Of a stretch of 64,000 nt of DNA, positions 54,694 to 63,706 are shown one piece after another. The DNA is from an uncultured Eubacteriales bacterium (GTDB lineage: Bacteria > Bacillota > Clostridia > Christensenellales > Aristaeellaceae), in NCBI GenBank assembly GCA_902790175.1, contig CADAQZ010000002.1:1-64000 (forward strand), read 5' to 3'. Both the position numbers and the translations under genes were made by a program. The notes under the pieces are model-generated. The model had not been told where the DNA came from, did no database searches, and saw only the letters and a program-made list of their open reading frames with translations. Each line of letters begins with the position of its first letter. Positions within the stretch are counted from its first letter, which is position 1.

Positions 54694-54723
54694 ATTTTAC
54701 ATCAGTTGAAATTAATTTGTCAA
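54694..54723 (-). promoter_or_regulatory. Promoter of the caspase-like gene
   Basis: TTGACA (54718-54723) and TAAAAT (54694-54699) are 18 nt apart on the minus strand. Confidence 0.75.
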
Positions 54724-54787
54724 TCTTTTGAAATATTTAATTCTGTGCGTTTCTGTGTCTTTTCGGCGCTTTTTGCGCAAAAACGGG

Positions 54788-55357
54788 CTAAAACCCGTAC
54801 ACCGCCGCGCCGACCGCAGCCGAGAACAGGATCAGCGCGATCGGCGAAAAACCGCGCTTAAGGCCCTTCTTCCAAATAAGCGCGCCGACGCCCAGCGCCG
54901 CCATCACGACGAGCTGGCGCGCGTCCAGCGCCGCCACTGTCTTGCCCAGCCCCGGAACCAGGCACCGCAGACCCACGCAGAGGCCCGTGGCGGCGATCAT
55001 CCCGGCCACCACGGGGCGAATGCCCGACATCGCCGCGCGCACCCACTTGTTTTCGCGAAAACCCTTCAGCACCGCGGCAATCATCAGCATTACGATCAGC
55101 GCCGGCAGCACAACGCCCGCCGTGGCGCAGAGCGCGCCCCAGAAGCCCGCCTGCGCGCTGCCCACGAACGTGGCCATGTTCACGGCGATGGGCCCGGGCG
55201 TCGATTCGCACACGCCGATGAAGCGCACGATCGCGGCCTCGTCCATCCAGCCGCGCGAGACGGTCTCCTGGCTCACCAGCGGGATCATGCCGTAGCCGCC
55301 GCCGAACGTGAACAGCCCGATCTTGAAGAACACGAGGAAAAGCTCGAGGCACTTCAC
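54788..55357 (-). CDS. Chromate transporter, second half-size subunit
   Basis: A 189-residue single-domain CHR protein. It begins LELFLVFFKIGLFTFGGGYGMIPLVSQETV and has the family motif ESTPGPIAVNMATFVGSAQAG, then four to five helices. CHR proteins export chromate or import related oxyanions, and half-size members function as pairs. The GTG start at 55357 overlaps the stop of its partner (GTGA), so they are translationally coupled. The true physiological substrate in anaerobes is unclear. Confidence 0.88.
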   Translation of the reverse strand: MKCLELFLVFFKIGLFTFGGGYGMIPLVSQETVSRGWMDEAAIVRFIGVCESTPGPIAVNMATFVGSAQAGFWGALCATAGVVLPALIVMLMIAAVLKGFRENKWVRAAMSGIRPVVAGMIAATGLCVGLRCLVPGLGKTVAALDARQLVVMAALGVGALIWKKGLKRGFSPIALILFSAAVGAAVYGF

Positions 55358-55926
55358 TTGGCGTCGCCTCCCTTCCCCGCCCGGCGCATGAGCAGCCCCG
55401 CGGCCGCGCCGCCGATTATGAGCCATACCGTGGAAAAGCGCCAGGAGAGCAGGTTGACGCAGATCACCAGCGCCGCGGCCAGCGCGCACAGCGCCATCGG
55501 CAGCGGCCGCTTCGGCACGCGCTTGACCATCCGCGCCCCCGCCCGCAGGATCAGGAACGCGACCGCTGCCTGGATGCCCTTGAAGGCGTGGGCGACGACG
55601 GTCAGCGCCATGAAGCGCTCGAAGAACAGCGAAATGATGTAAATGATAATGAACGAAGGCAGCACGACGCCCAGCGTGGCACATATACCTCCGGGGACGC
55701 CGCACTGGCGATGGCCCACGTAGGTGGCGCAGTTCACGGCGATGGGCCCGGGCGTCGATTCCGCGATGGCGAACACCTCTGCCAACTCGTCCATGTCGAT
55801 CCAGCGGCGCTTCTCGCCCACCTCGTGCTCGATCAGCGAGATCATCGCGTAGCCGCCGCCGAACGTGAACAGCCCGATCTTGAAGAACACCCCGAAGAGC
55901 CGCGCGAGGCGACCGATCCGGCTCAT
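55354..55926 (-). CDS. Chromate transporter, first half-size subunit
   Basis: A 190-residue single-domain CHR protein paralogous to its neighbour: LFGVFFKIGLFTFGGGYAMISLIEHEV and the motif FAIAESTPGPIAVNCATYVGHR, then hydrophobic segments. SD GAGGGGG precedes the ATG. The two genes form a short leftward operon divergent from the ABC exporter. Confidence 0.88.
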   Translation of the reverse strand: MSRIGRLARLFGVFFKIGLFTFGGGYAMISLIEHEVGEKRRWIDMDELAEVFAIAESTPGPIAVNCATYVGHRQCGVPGGICATLGVVLPSFIIIYIISLFFERFMALTVVAHAFKGIQAAVAFLILRAGARMVKRVPKRPLPMALCALAAALVICVNLLSWRFSTVWLIIGGAAAGLLMRRAGKGGDAK

Positions 55927-56015
55927 ATCGCTTCCCCCTCTTTCATACAGGACGCGCCGAAGCCCGCGAAGGGTTGGCGCGGCCTGAAATTTAACAGGAA
56001 CATTACGAAAGTGGT

Positions 56016-56044
56016 TTGTACGAAGCCGCGAAATCCTCTATGAT
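56016..56044 (+). promoter_or_regulatory. Promoter of the ABC exporter
   Basis: TTGTAC (56016-56021) and TATGAT (56039-56044) are 17 nt apart, about 40 nt before the start. Confidence 0.6.
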
Positions 56045-56085
56045 GAGGATACCGACATCACCGGCATACGGGAGGTACAAGAGAC

Positions 56086-57861
56086 ATGCAGCGGACGGTC
56101 AAGCGGCGCACCGCCTCGGAAAACCTGCGCCTGTTCAGGCGCTTCCTGCCCTACTTCAAGCCCCGGCTGCCCGTGTTGCTGCTGGACCTGTTCTGCGCGT
56201 CGCTGACCACGGTGTGCGACCTGGTGCTGCCGCTGATCGTGCGCTACATCACGAACATGGGGGCCACGAACCTCGCCGGGCTGACCGTCGCCACGGTCGT
56301 GAAGCTGAGCGCGCTGTACATCGTGCTGCGCGTCGTGGACACCGCGGCCAACTACTTTATGCAGTCCGTCGGCCACGTGATGGGCACCCACATCGAGACC
56401 GACATGCGCCGCGACCTGTTCTCGCACTTGCAGGACCTGCCCCACGCCTACTACAGCAACACGAAGATCGGCCAGCTGATGTCGCGCATCACCAGCGACC
56501 TGTTCGACATCACCGAGTTCGCCCACCACTGCCCCGAGGAGCTGTTCATCACGTCGATCAAGGTGGTGATTGCGTTCGTGATCCTCTGCGGGATGAACGT
56601 TACGCTGACGCTGATCATATTCGCGATGCTGCCGCTGATGGTGCTTTGCAGTAACTATTTCGCCAAGCCCATGCAAAAAACCTTCAAGGAATCGCGGCAC
56701 CAGCTGGGCGAGATCAACGCGCGCGTGGAGGACAGCCTGTCGGGCATTCGCGTGGTGAAGTCGTTTGCGAACGAGGACCTCGAGAAGGAGAAGTTCGCCG
56801 AGGACAACCAGGCGTTCCTGGGCGTGAAGAAGCGCATGTACCACAACATGGCGGGCTTCCACTCCGTCACGCGCATGTTCGACGGCATCATGTACATCCT
56901 GGTGGTGTGCGTGGGCGCGATCTTCATGATCCGCGGTCGCATCGGCGCGGCGGATCTCGTGGCCTATCTGCTCTACGTCACGACGCTGCTGACCTCGATC
57001 CGAAGGCTCGTGGAGTTCACCGAGAGCTTCCAGCGGGGCATCACCGGCATCGAGCGCTTCGCGGAGGTGATGGACATCCCACCCTCGATCGCGGACGTGC
57101 CCGGGGCCGTGGAGCTTAAAGACGTGCGCGGCGAATTGGAGTTCGACGACGTGTCGTTCGCCTACGAGGACGGCGGCGGCAACGTATTGAGCCATATCAG
57201 CCTGCGCGTTCAGCCCGGCGAGAGCGTGGCTCTGGTGGGGCCGTCCGGCGGCGGCAAGACCACGCTGTGCAACCTGATCCCCCGCTTCTATGAGCCGCAG
57301 GGCGGCACGATCAAGATCGACGACGAAGACATCCGGGGCTACACGCTGCACTCGCTGCGCAAGCAGATCGGCATGGTGCAGCAGGACGTGTACCTGTTCT
57401 CCGGCACGGTGCTGACCAACATCGAGTACGGGCGGCCCGGCGCGAGCCGCGACGAGATCGTCGAGGCGGCGAAGCTGGCGGGCGCGCACGACTTCATCAT
57501 GGAGCTGGAGCACGGCTACGACACCTATGTGGGCGAGCACGGCGTGAAGCTGTCCGGCGGGCAGAAGCAGCGCATCTCCATCGCGCGCGTGTTTTTGAAG
57601 AACCCGCCGATCCTGATCCTGGACGAGGCCACCAGTGCGCTGGACAACGAATCGGAGCACCTGGTGCAGCAGTCGCTGGAGGGGCTGATGAAGGGCAGGA
57701 CGACGTTCACGATCGCCCACCGCCTGACCACCATTCGCGGCGCGGCCACGATCCTCGTGCTGACGGACGAGGGCATCGTGGAGCAGGGCAGCCACGACGA
57801 GCTGATGGCGAAGAAGGGCACGTATTACCACCTGTACAGGATGTATCAGGAGAAAGAATGA
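56086..57861 (+). CDS. ABC exporter half-transporter (MsbA/BmrA-like, TMD-NBD)
   Basis: A 591-residue fused exporter. The transmembrane domain (about 1-330) has six helices, with the coupling segment YYSNTKIGQLMSRITSDLFDITEF. The ATPase domain has Walker A GPSGGGKTTLCNLIPRFYEPQ, Q-loop QIGMVQQDVYLFSGTV, signature LSGGQKQRISIARVFLKNPPILILDEATSALD and H-loop TIAHRLTTIR. It probably works as a homodimer exporting a lipid or drug. SD GGGAGG. It ends at a strong terminator. Confidence 0.92.
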   Translation: MQRTVKRRTASENLRLFRRFLPYFKPRLPVLLLDLFCASLTTVCDLVLPLIVRYITNMGATNLAGLTVATVVKLSALYIVLRVVDTAANYFMQSVGHVMGTHIETDMRRDLFSHLQDLPHAYYSNTKIGQLMSRITSDLFDITEFAHHCPEELFITSIKVVIAFVILCGMNVTLTLIIFAMLPLMVLCSNYFAKPMQKTFKESRHQLGEINARVEDSLSGIRVVKSFANEDLEKEKFAEDNQAFLGVKKRMYHNMAGFHSVTRMFDGIMYILVVCVGAIFMIRGRIGAADLVAYLLYVTTLLTSIRRLVEFTESFQRGITGIERFAEVMDIPPSIADVPGAVELKDVRGELEFDDVSFAYEDGGGNVLSHISLRVQPGESVALVGPSGGGKTTLCNLIPRFYEPQGGTIKIDDEDIRGYTLHSLRKQIGMVQQDVYLFSGTVLTNIEYGRPGASRDEIVEAAKLAGAHDFIMELEHGYDTYVGEHGVKLSGGQKQRISIARVFLKNPPILILDEATSALDNESEHLVQQSLEGLMKGRTTFTIAHRLTTIRGAATILVLTDEGIVEQGSHDELMAKKGTYYHLYRMYQEKE

Positions 57862-57866
57862 TTATA

Positions 57867-57909
57867 GACCAAAGTCTGTTATTTATAATAACAGACTTTG
57901 GTCTTTTTT
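57867..57909 (+). terminator. Terminator after the ABC exporter
   Basis: A 16-bp perfect stem (GACCAAAGTCTGTTAT / ATAACAGACTTTGGTC) followed by T6. It abuts the stop codon of the convergent methyltransferase gene. Confidence 0.9.
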
Positions 57910-58483
57910 ATTTCCCTTTCTTCCGCTTCACGGCGATCAGCACGGGCGGGTCGCCGGGCTGGTTCATGTAGCGGCAGGTCATGGCGTCGTAGCGGACGGG
58001 ATCGAGCGCACGCGCCCAGTCGTCGAGCACGGCAAGCTCTCTGGCACCCTCCTCGTGGCCGGGATAGACGCAGATCGTCACAAGGCCCTCCTCCCCGAGG
58101 AGCCCTAGCGCCGCTTCCACGGCCTGCAGCGTCGTCTCCACGCGCGTGGTGACGCCGTGCGCCGCGCCTGGGAGCCAGCCGAGGTTGAATACGACGGCGT
58201 CCACGGGCTCGGAGACGCACTCGGCCATGTGCTGATGGCCCCGGCAGAACAGTGCCGCGCGGTCCAGCACGCCCTCGCTTTTAAGCAGCGCACGCGTCCG
58301 CGCGACGGCCTCCTCTTGTATATCGAAGGCGTACACGCGGCCGTTTTCACCCACCAGGCGGCACAGCCAGAGCGTGTCGTGGCCGTTGCCCATCGTGGCG
58401 TCCACCGCGCGCGCCCCGGGACAGAGCGCGCTTTCGATCAGTTCCGCCGCCCAGTAGCGCGCCGAGCGAAAGTCCCGCGCCAT
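57908..58483 (-). CDS. mnmM: Class I SAM methyltransferase, YtqB/MnmM family
   Basis: A 191-residue methyltransferase of the family once called rRNA_methylase (PF06962). B. subtilis YtqB (MnmM) methylates the nm5 group of tRNA wobble uridine to mnm5. The SAM pocket is AVDATMGNGHDTLWLCRLVG and VYAFDIQEEAV, followed by VVFNLGWLPGAAHGVTTR and TICVYPGHEEGARE, all typical of YtqB. The ATG at 58483 has SD GGGGGTG; the frame extends to 58525 without family sequence. The exact substrate is inferred from the family. Confidence 0.87.
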   Translation of the reverse strand: MARDFRSARYWAAELIESALCPGARAVDATMGNGHDTLWLCRLVGENGRVYAFDIQEEAVARTRALLKSEGVLDRAALFCRGHQHMAECVSEPVDAVVFNLGWLPGAAHGVTTRVETTLQAVEAALGLLGEEGLVTICVYPGHEEGARELAVLDDWARALDPVRYDAMTCRYMNQPGDPPVLIAVKRKKGK

Positions 58484-58570
58484 GCAAGCACCCCCATGTC
58501 GTGCGATTATGGGAGTATTATACATGAGAAACGGTGATTTGAAAAGCAGGGACGACCTCTTCCGACCTCG

Positions 58571-58815
58571 CTGCGCTCGGCCACCTTCCCCTAAAGGGGA
58601 AGGCAGGGGCGGGCGGCGACAACCCCTCCGGCGCTGCGCTCGGTCACCTTCCCCTAAAGGGGAAGGCAGGGGCGGGCGGCGACAACCCCTCGGCGCTGCG
58701 CTCGGCCACCTTCCCCTAAAGGAGGAGGCAGGGGCGGGCGGTGGGACCGCGCCCCGCGGCGCATCGCCGCCCCTACAATTCCTACTCCCTACTCCCTACT
58801 CCCTACTCCCTAATC
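58571..58815. repeat. Three ~62-bp tandem repeats, a partial 27-bp palindrome and a heptamer array
   Basis: The 425-nt gap between mnmM and the MATE gene holds three tandem units of 62-63 bp starting CTGCGCTCGG at 58571, 58634 and 58696, each with CTTCCCCTAAAGG and AGGCAGGGGCGGGCGG. A 21-nt copy of the palindromic repeat (58756-58776) and five heptamers CCTACTC (last CCTAATC; 58781-58815) follow. No gene is visible. Confidence 0.88.
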
Positions 58816-58848
58816 CCTCCCCTTCTTTAAATCTTTTCACGGCGTTTG

Positions 58849-58877
58849 TTGCATGAATCCGGCGGCTGTGATAAGAT
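58849..58877 (+). promoter_or_regulatory. Promoter of the MATE gene
   Basis: TTGCAT (58849-58854) and TAAGAT (58872-58877) are 17 nt apart, shortly after the repeat block. Confidence 0.6.
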
Positions 58878-58908
58878 ACACACGATCCCATGTACAAGGA
58901 GCATTTTC

Positions 58909-60318
58909 ATGCAGCGCGACCTTCGCTCCCCGCACCCGCTGCGGCGGCTTTTGATCGGCGACCGGTCCTTCTACGCCATGGTACTGGCCATCGTGGTGCC
59001 GATCATGATCCAGAACGCGATCACGAACTCCGTCAACCTCCTGGACAACATCATGGTCGGCCAGGTGGGCACGGAGCAGATGTCCGGCGTGTCCGTGGCC
59101 AACCAGCTGATGTTCGTGTTCAACCTGTGCGTGTTCGGCGGCATCGCCGGCGCGGGCATCTTTTCCGCGCAGTTTTACGGGGCGAACAACCAGGAGGGCG
59201 TGCGCCACTGCTTCCGCTACAAGCTGTACGTGTGCGCGCTGCTGATCACCGGCGCGCTGTGCATCTTCCTGTTCGGCGGGCGCTTTCTGATCACCCGCTT
59301 TCTGCACGACGAGGCCGACCCCGCGCGCGTGGAACTGACGCTGAAGCACGGCCTGGCCTACCTGCGCATCATGCTCGCGGGCCTTCTGCCGTTCGCGCTG
59401 ACGCAGGTCTACGCCGGAACGCTGCGCGAGAGCGGCGAGACGAAGCTGCCGATGTTCGCGGGCATCACGGCGGTTTTCGTGAACCTGCTCTTCAACTACC
59501 TGCTGATCTTCGGCCATCTGGGCTTTCCGAAGCTGGGCGTGGAGGGCGCGGCCATCGCGACGGTGTTCTCCCGCTACGTGGAGCTGGCGATCGTCGTCTC
59601 TTACACCCACCGGCACGAGGAGCGCTACCGCTTTGCCAAGGGCCTCTATCGCACGCTGCGCATCCCGCGCGATCTGGCGAAGGAGATCACGATGAAGGGC
59701 ATGCCGCTGCTGGTGAACGAGGCGCTCTGGTCCAGCGGCATGACGATGCTCGTACAGTGCTATTCCGTGCGCGGGTTGAACGTCGTGGCCGCGATGAACA
59801 TCTCCAACACGATCTCCAACCTGTTCGCCGTGACGATCTTCTCGATGGGCAGCGCCACGGCGATCCTGGTCGGGCAGTCGCTGGGCGCGAACGATATGGA
59901 CCAGGCGCGGACGCGGGCCTGGCGGCTGACGGTGTTCTCGCTGGCCGTCACGGTGGCGACGCTGATCGTGATGAACATCGTCGCGCCGCTGATCCCGCGC
60001 CTCTACCCCACCTCCGTCGAGGTACGCGCGCTGGCGACGCAGTTCCTGCGCATCTACGCCTTCTGCATGCCGCTGTTCTCTTTCTGCAACAGCGCGTATT
60101 TCACGCTGCGCTCCGGCGGCAAGACGGGCATCACGTTCCTGTTCGACAGCGGCTACACCTGGGCGATCGCCGTGCCGTTGGCCTGGTGCCTGGTGCACTT
60201 GACGGACATGCCGGTGGCGATGATCTACCTGTGCGTGCAGCTGGCGGATTTGATCAAATGCGCGTTTGGGTTCATACTGATGAAAAAGGGCGTCTGGATG
60301 AACAATATGGTGGAATGA
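58909..60318 (+). CDS. MATE family multidrug/Na+ antiporter
   Basis: A 469-residue, 12-helix efflux protein. Family markers: VVPIMIQNAITNSVNLLDNIMVGQVGTEQMSGVSVANQL at the N-terminus, GGIAGAGIFSAQFYGANNQEGVRHCFRYKL, and the internal repeat with GSATAILVGQSLGANDMDQARTRAW. The two six-helix halves are visible. The ATG at 58909 has SD AAGGAG; the frame is open to 58846 through the promoter. The substrate is unknown. The CAP-domain gene ends 2 nt after it on the other strand, with no terminator between. Confidence 0.93.
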   Translation: MQRDLRSPHPLRRLLIGDRSFYAMVLAIVVPIMIQNAITNSVNLLDNIMVGQVGTEQMSGVSVANQLMFVFNLCVFGGIAGAGIFSAQFYGANNQEGVRHCFRYKLYVCALLITGALCIFLFGGRFLITRFLHDEADPARVELTLKHGLAYLRIMLAGLLPFALTQVYAGTLRESGETKLPMFAGITAVFVNLLFNYLLIFGHLGFPKLGVEGAAIATVFSRYVELAIVVSYTHRHEERYRFAKGLYRTLRIPRDLAKEITMKGMPLLVNEALWSSGMTMLVQCYSVRGLNVVAAMNISNTISNLFAVTIFSMGSATAILVGQSLGANDMDQARTRAWRLTVFSLAVTVATLIVMNIVAPLIPRLYPTSVEVRALATQFLRIYAFCMPLFSFCNSAYFTLRSGGKTGITFLFDSGYTWAIAVPLAWCLVHLTDMPVAMIYLCVQLADLIKCAFGFILMKKGVWMNNMVE

Positions 60319-60319
60319 T

Positions 60320-60829
60320 CTACTTTCCGAACAGCTGCACCCAGTAGGTGACGCCGCCGGAGACGTAGCAGCAGACGCCGATGGAGCCGTAGGACGCGCG
60401 CAGGATGTTCGCGCGGTGGCCCGATGAACTCATCCAGGCCGCCATCGCCTTGTCCACGGTCTTCTGCCCCATGGCGAGGTTCTCGCCGTAGGCGCTGGCG
60501 CTGACGGTGTTCCAGGCGGTGCCGTCCGGGCGGGTGTGGCTGAACTTCTGCACGATCTCCCGGGCGCGCACCTGCGCCGCGCGGGTCAGCTCCGCGTCCA
60601 CGCGCAGCGCGGAAAGCCCCGCCTTCGCGCGCTCGGCGTTCACCTGCGCGACCACCTGTTCCGCGGCGCTCGTGCTGAGCGCGCCAGTGTTCGCCGTCGT
60701 CTGCGCGACGGGCTGCGTCCAAAGCGTCTTCAGCCGGTAGCGCGGGCTCACCATCGTCGCGGCGCTCGCCTGCGACATCAACAGCGCGGTCAACAGCATC
60801 GCGAGCAATACTCGCTTCATCTTCTTCAT
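60320..60829 (-). CDS. Secreted CAP/SCP-domain protein (YkwD-like)
   Basis: A 169-residue exported protein: signal peptide (MKKMKRVLLAMLLTALLMSQASA), then a CAP domain starting VVAQVNAERAKAGLSALRVDAELTRAAQVRA. The conserved His/Glu positions are FSHTRPDGTAWNT and YGENLAMGQ, then MSSSGHRANILRASYGSIGVCCY. Bacterial CAP proteins are secreted and of mostly unknown function; several occur in spores of Bacillus. SD AAGGAAG. Monocistronic. Confidence 0.92.
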   Translation of the reverse strand: MKKMKRVLLAMLLTALLMSQASAATMVSPRYRLKTLWTQPVAQTTANTGALSTSAAEQVVAQVNAERAKAGLSALRVDAELTRAAQVRAREIVQKFSHTRPDGTAWNTVSASAYGENLAMGQKTVDKAMAAWMSSSGHRANILRASYGSIGVCCYVSGGVTYWVQLFGK

Positions 60830-60876
60830 CGTGTTTCACTTCCTTCTGTAATCATTTTGAAATATATTTCACGACT

Positions 60877-60905
60877 ATTTTATATATAGCGTACAATTAT
60901 GTCAA
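60877..60905 (-). promoter_or_regulatory. Promoter of the CAP-domain gene
   Basis: TTGACA (60900-60905) and TAAAAT (60877-60882) are 17 nt apart on the minus strand. Confidence 0.7.
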
Positions 60906-60965
60906 TTAAAAACCCGCCGATTTGCATAAATTGGCAGGCATGGCAGGGTTTGGAAGGGATAGGAC

Positions 60966-61787
60966 ATGGACGAGAACACGACCCGGGCGGACGCGGCGCT
61001 GGCGGCGCGCGGGCTGGCGGCGAGCCGGGAGAAGGCGCGCGGGCTGATCGAGGCCGGGCTGGCGCGCGTGAACGGCGAAATCATCAAAAAGCCCGCCCAG
61101 AAGGTTCGGAACGGGGACGTGCTCGAGGTGACGGGCGCGGAGCACCCGTATGTGAGCCGCGGCGGGTTGAAGCTCGAAAAGGCGCTGCGCGCGTTCGAGG
61201 TCGACGCGCGGGGGCGCGTGTGCGTGGACATCGGCGCGTCCACCGGCGGGTTTACGGACGTGCTGCTTCAAAACGGCGCGGCGCTGGTGTACGCGGTTGA
61301 CGTGGGCACGGACCAGCTGGACGAGAGGCTCAAACGGGACGCGCGCGTTGTGAGCATGGAACATGTCAACGCGCGGGCGCTGGAGGCGTCGATGTTCGCG
61401 CAGAGGCCGACGCTGGGCGTGATGGACGTGTCGTTCATCTCGATCCGTCTGATATTGCCGGCGGCGCTCCAGGTGCTGGGCGACGCGGGGCGGATGATCA
61501 CGCTGGTGAAGCCGCAGTTCGAGGCGGGGCGGCAGGCCGTGGGCAAGGGCGGCATCGTGTCGCGCCCCGAGGTGCATCGGCAGGTGCTGCGGGACCTTGT
61601 TGCGTTTGTGCCGACGCTGGGCTGGCGCGTGCGAGCGCTGGACTACTCGCCCATCGCCGGCGGGGACGGGAACATCGAGTTTTTGGCGGATATAGTGCCC
61701 GACGGGATGGACGAAAAAGCGGTTGGCGAGGTCGCGATCGACATGATAGTGGAGAAGGCGCACAGTGCGTTGAGAGCAAAAATTTGA
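60966..61787 (+). CDS. tlyA: TlyA family rRNA (cytidine-2'-O)-methyltransferase
   Basis: A 273-residue S4-domain plus FtsJ-type methyltransferase. S4: TRADAALAARGLAASREKARGLIEAGLARVNGEII (1-60). SAM pocket: CVDIGASTGGFTDVLLQNGA. The rest includes VMDVSFISIRLILPAAL and LVKPQFEAGRQAVGKGGIV, all typical of TlyA/YqxC. In mycobacteria TlyA 2'-O-methylates 16S and 23S rRNA. In many Firmicutes it sits between dxs and recN, whereas here it is isolated. The start lacks a strong SD (GGAAGGGATAGGAC). Confidence 0.93.
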   Translation: MDENTTRADAALAARGLAASREKARGLIEAGLARVNGEIIKKPAQKVRNGDVLEVTGAEHPYVSRGGLKLEKALRAFEVDARGRVCVDIGASTGGFTDVLLQNGAALVYAVDVGTDQLDERLKRDARVVSMEHVNARALEASMFAQRPTLGVMDVSFISIRLILPAALQVLGDAGRMITLVKPQFEAGRQAVGKGGIVSRPEVHRQVLRDLVAFVPTLGWRVRALDYSPIAGGDGNIEFLADIVPDGMDEKAVGEVAIDMIVEKAHSALRAKI

Positions 61788-61794
61788 ATTCATA

Positions 61795-61890
61795 GGGCGG
61801 GCGGCGCGAGGTTGCCGTGACAACCCCTCCGGCCTGCGGGCCACCTCCCCTTGAGAGGGAAGCAAAAACGGGCGCCATTCGGCGCCCGTT
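61795..61890. terminator. Degenerate dispersed repeat followed by bidirectional terminator
   Basis: 61795-61862 is a diverged copy of the 62-bp repeat type (GGGCGGGCGGCG ... CAACCCCTCCGG ... CTCCCCTTGAGAGGGA). 61868-61890 is a hairpin (AACGGGCGCC / GGCGCCCGTT) that can terminate tlyA and the convergent GH43 gene. Confidence 0.75.
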
Positions 61891-61904
61891 CACACGTTTG
61901 ATTT

Positions 61905-63323
61905 CTATTCCAATGTAAAACTCAACAGCGACGTGCCGCCGTGGCCGTGGTACGTGAAGTACAGCGCGTGGACGCCGTCGGGCAGGCGGACGTCGGCGGT
62001 GGTATCGCGCCAGTTGGCGCTGTGCGGCACGGGGATGCGGCCCAGCTCCTCGCCGTCCCAGGCGGTCTTGACGCTGAAGTAGCCCGTCGCGTAGCCGCGC
62101 GTGCGCACGGTGATGCGCGTGACGTTCTGGAAGTCGAAGTACTTGAAGCCGCAGGTGGCGGTCTCGGTCAGGTTCAGTATGTAGCCCGGCTCCTCGTCGC
62201 CGTCGCGGCCGTCCTGCGTGAGGATGGGATAGCAGCTGTCCAGCCAGAGGCCGTCGCCGCCGGGGCCGCCGGTGTACATGTGCTCGCGGCTGGTGAACAG
62301 GTTGCAGGCGATGTGCGCCGGATAGGTCCCCCGCCCGATCAGCGGGCCGCCGTTGAGGCCGCAGGAGGTCATCTCCGCCTGCACGAAGCTGCCGTCCGGG
62401 TTCATGGTTATCGGCTCGGCCATCGCCTGGCGTGAGAAGTTGGTGCCGTTCGTGTGGCGGTGGTAGAAGATGTAGTACTTCCCGTTGATCTGCGCCAGCC
62501 CGCCGTGGTTGTTGGCGCAGTAGAGCATCGGCTTTTCGGCGGGCTTGTAGCTGTCGATGTGCAGATCGCAGTTGCTGACCAGCACGCCGCGGTAGGTGAA
62601 GCCGCCGTCGGGGCGGTCGCTGGTGGCGTAGCAGAGCTCGTGCATCACCACGGAGGAGTAGACGAAGTAGTATAGGTCGCCGAACTTTCGGATGGACGAG
62701 GCCTCGAAGAACTCGTGGCCCTCGAAGCCGCTGCCCGCGGCGTAGGGCATGCTGGGCAGCAGCGTGCGCGGGCCCTCGACGACGGTGAGCATGTCCGGGC
62801 CCAGGCGCGTGACCATCGGCCCGCGGCGCGAGGGGTCCCAGGGGCCGCAGAAGCCGGTGTAGAGCCAGGTGGTCTCCCCTTCCGTCAACACGCCGGGGTC
62901 GAACTGCGGCTCGTCCCCTTCCCTCTCACCCAGGCGCGTGCCGTCCGGGTGGCGCACGTAGCCGAGGAACTCGTACTTCCCCGCCGGCTCGTCGCACACC
63001 GCCACGGACACGTAGCAGAACTTGTCGATCACGTAGTAGAGGTAGTAGCGTCCGTCCGGACCGCGGGTGACGTCCGGCGCGTAGAGGCAGCCGTCGCCGT
63101 CGGCGTTGTCCGGGTCGTCGGTCTTCTTGAAGATCACGCCCTCGTAGCGCCAGTCGGCCAGGTTGTCCACCGGCGCGGACCAGCACACGTAGTCGTTCAG
63201 GCAGTAGGCGTGGCCGCGGAAGCGGTCGTGGGAGCCGTAGACGTACACGCGGTCGCCGTACACGTGCGGCTCGCCATCGGGAATGTACTCCCAGCTGGGC
63301 AGGTAGGGGTTGAAGGCCTGCAT
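61905..63323 (-). CDS. Glycoside hydrolase family 43 with C-terminal beta-sandwich (CBM6-like)
   Basis: A 472-residue cytoplasmic glycosidase (no signal peptide). The five-bladed propeller (about 1-320) has GEPHVYGDRVYVYGSHDR, the conserved Asp in LYAPDVTRGPDGRYYLYY and the acid Glu in FFEASSIRKFGDLYYFVYS. NNHGGLAQINGKYYIFYHRHTNGTNFSRQ is typical of arabinofuranosidase/xylosidase-type members. Residues about 350-472 form a carbohydrate-binding-like domain ending GVHALYFTYHGHGGTSLLSFTLE. SD AAGGAGG. It follows the small monooxygenase gene by 21 nt. Confidence 0.92.
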   Translation of the reverse strand: MQAFNPYLPSWEYIPDGEPHVYGDRVYVYGSHDRFRGHAYCLNDYVCWSAPVDNLADWRYEGVIFKKTDDPDNADGDGCLYAPDVTRGPDGRYYLYYVIDKFCYVSVAVCDEPAGKYEFLGYVRHPDGTRLGEREGDEPQFDPGVLTEGETTWLYTGFCGPWDPSRRGPMVTRLGPDMLTVVEGPRTLLPSMPYAAGSGFEGHEFFEASSIRKFGDLYYFVYSSVVMHELCYATSDRPDGGFTYRGVLVSNCDLHIDSYKPAEKPMLYCANNHGGLAQINGKYYIFYHRHTNGTNFSRQAMAEPITMNPDGSFVQAEMTSCGLNGGPLIGRGTYPAHIACNLFTSREHMYTGGPGGDGLWLDSCYPILTQDGRDGDEEPGYILNLTETATCGFKYFDFQNVTRITVRTRGYATGYFSVKTAWDGEELGRIPVPHSANWRDTTADVRLPDGVHALYFTYHGHGGTSLLSFTLE

Positions 63324-63344
63324 GTTCGTATCCTCCTTATAACA

Positions 63345-63668
63345 TCACTTTCGGATATAGCGCGCGTCCGACGGGTTCTCGTCCATGCCGACGAAGCGCT
63401 CCACCGTCATATGCAGATCGTACTTCTCTCGCAGCGCAGCGATCGTCGCCATCATCGGCGAGGCGTGGTGGGCATCAATGGCGGCCTGGTCTCTCCAGCT
63501 GTCGATGAGCAGCACCGTCTCGGGTTCGTCGAGGCTCGCGTAGTACTCGTAGCGCAAATTGCCGGGCTCGGCGCGGATGGCCGCAACCGTGCCCGAAGCC
63601 ATCATCTCCTCGGCGAATGCCCGCGCCGCGCCGCCCGCGCCGGTGTATCTCAGGTTGACCGTGATCAT
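63345..63668 (-). CDS. Antibiotic biosynthesis monooxygenase (ABM) domain protein
   Basis: A 107-residue small dimeric alpha-beta barrel protein. It begins MITVNLRYTGAGGAARAFAEEMMASG and has AIRAEPGNLRYEYYASLDEPETVLLIDSWRDQAAIDAHHASP, the ABM signature (YgiN-like). Such proteins are quinol oxygenases or, in sugar operons, may handle other small metabolites. The ATG at 63668 has SD GGAGGTG; the frame is open to 63698. It is co-transcribed with the GH43 gene. Confidence 0.87.
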   Translation of the reverse strand: MITVNLRYTGAGGAARAFAEEMMASGTVAAIRAEPGNLRYEYYASLDEPETVLLIDSWRDQAAIDAHHASPMMATIAALREKYDLHMTVERFVGMDENPSDARYIRK

Positions 63669-63706
63669 TCGTCGCACCTCCGCATCCGTCTCGATCATTC
63701 GCCTTT

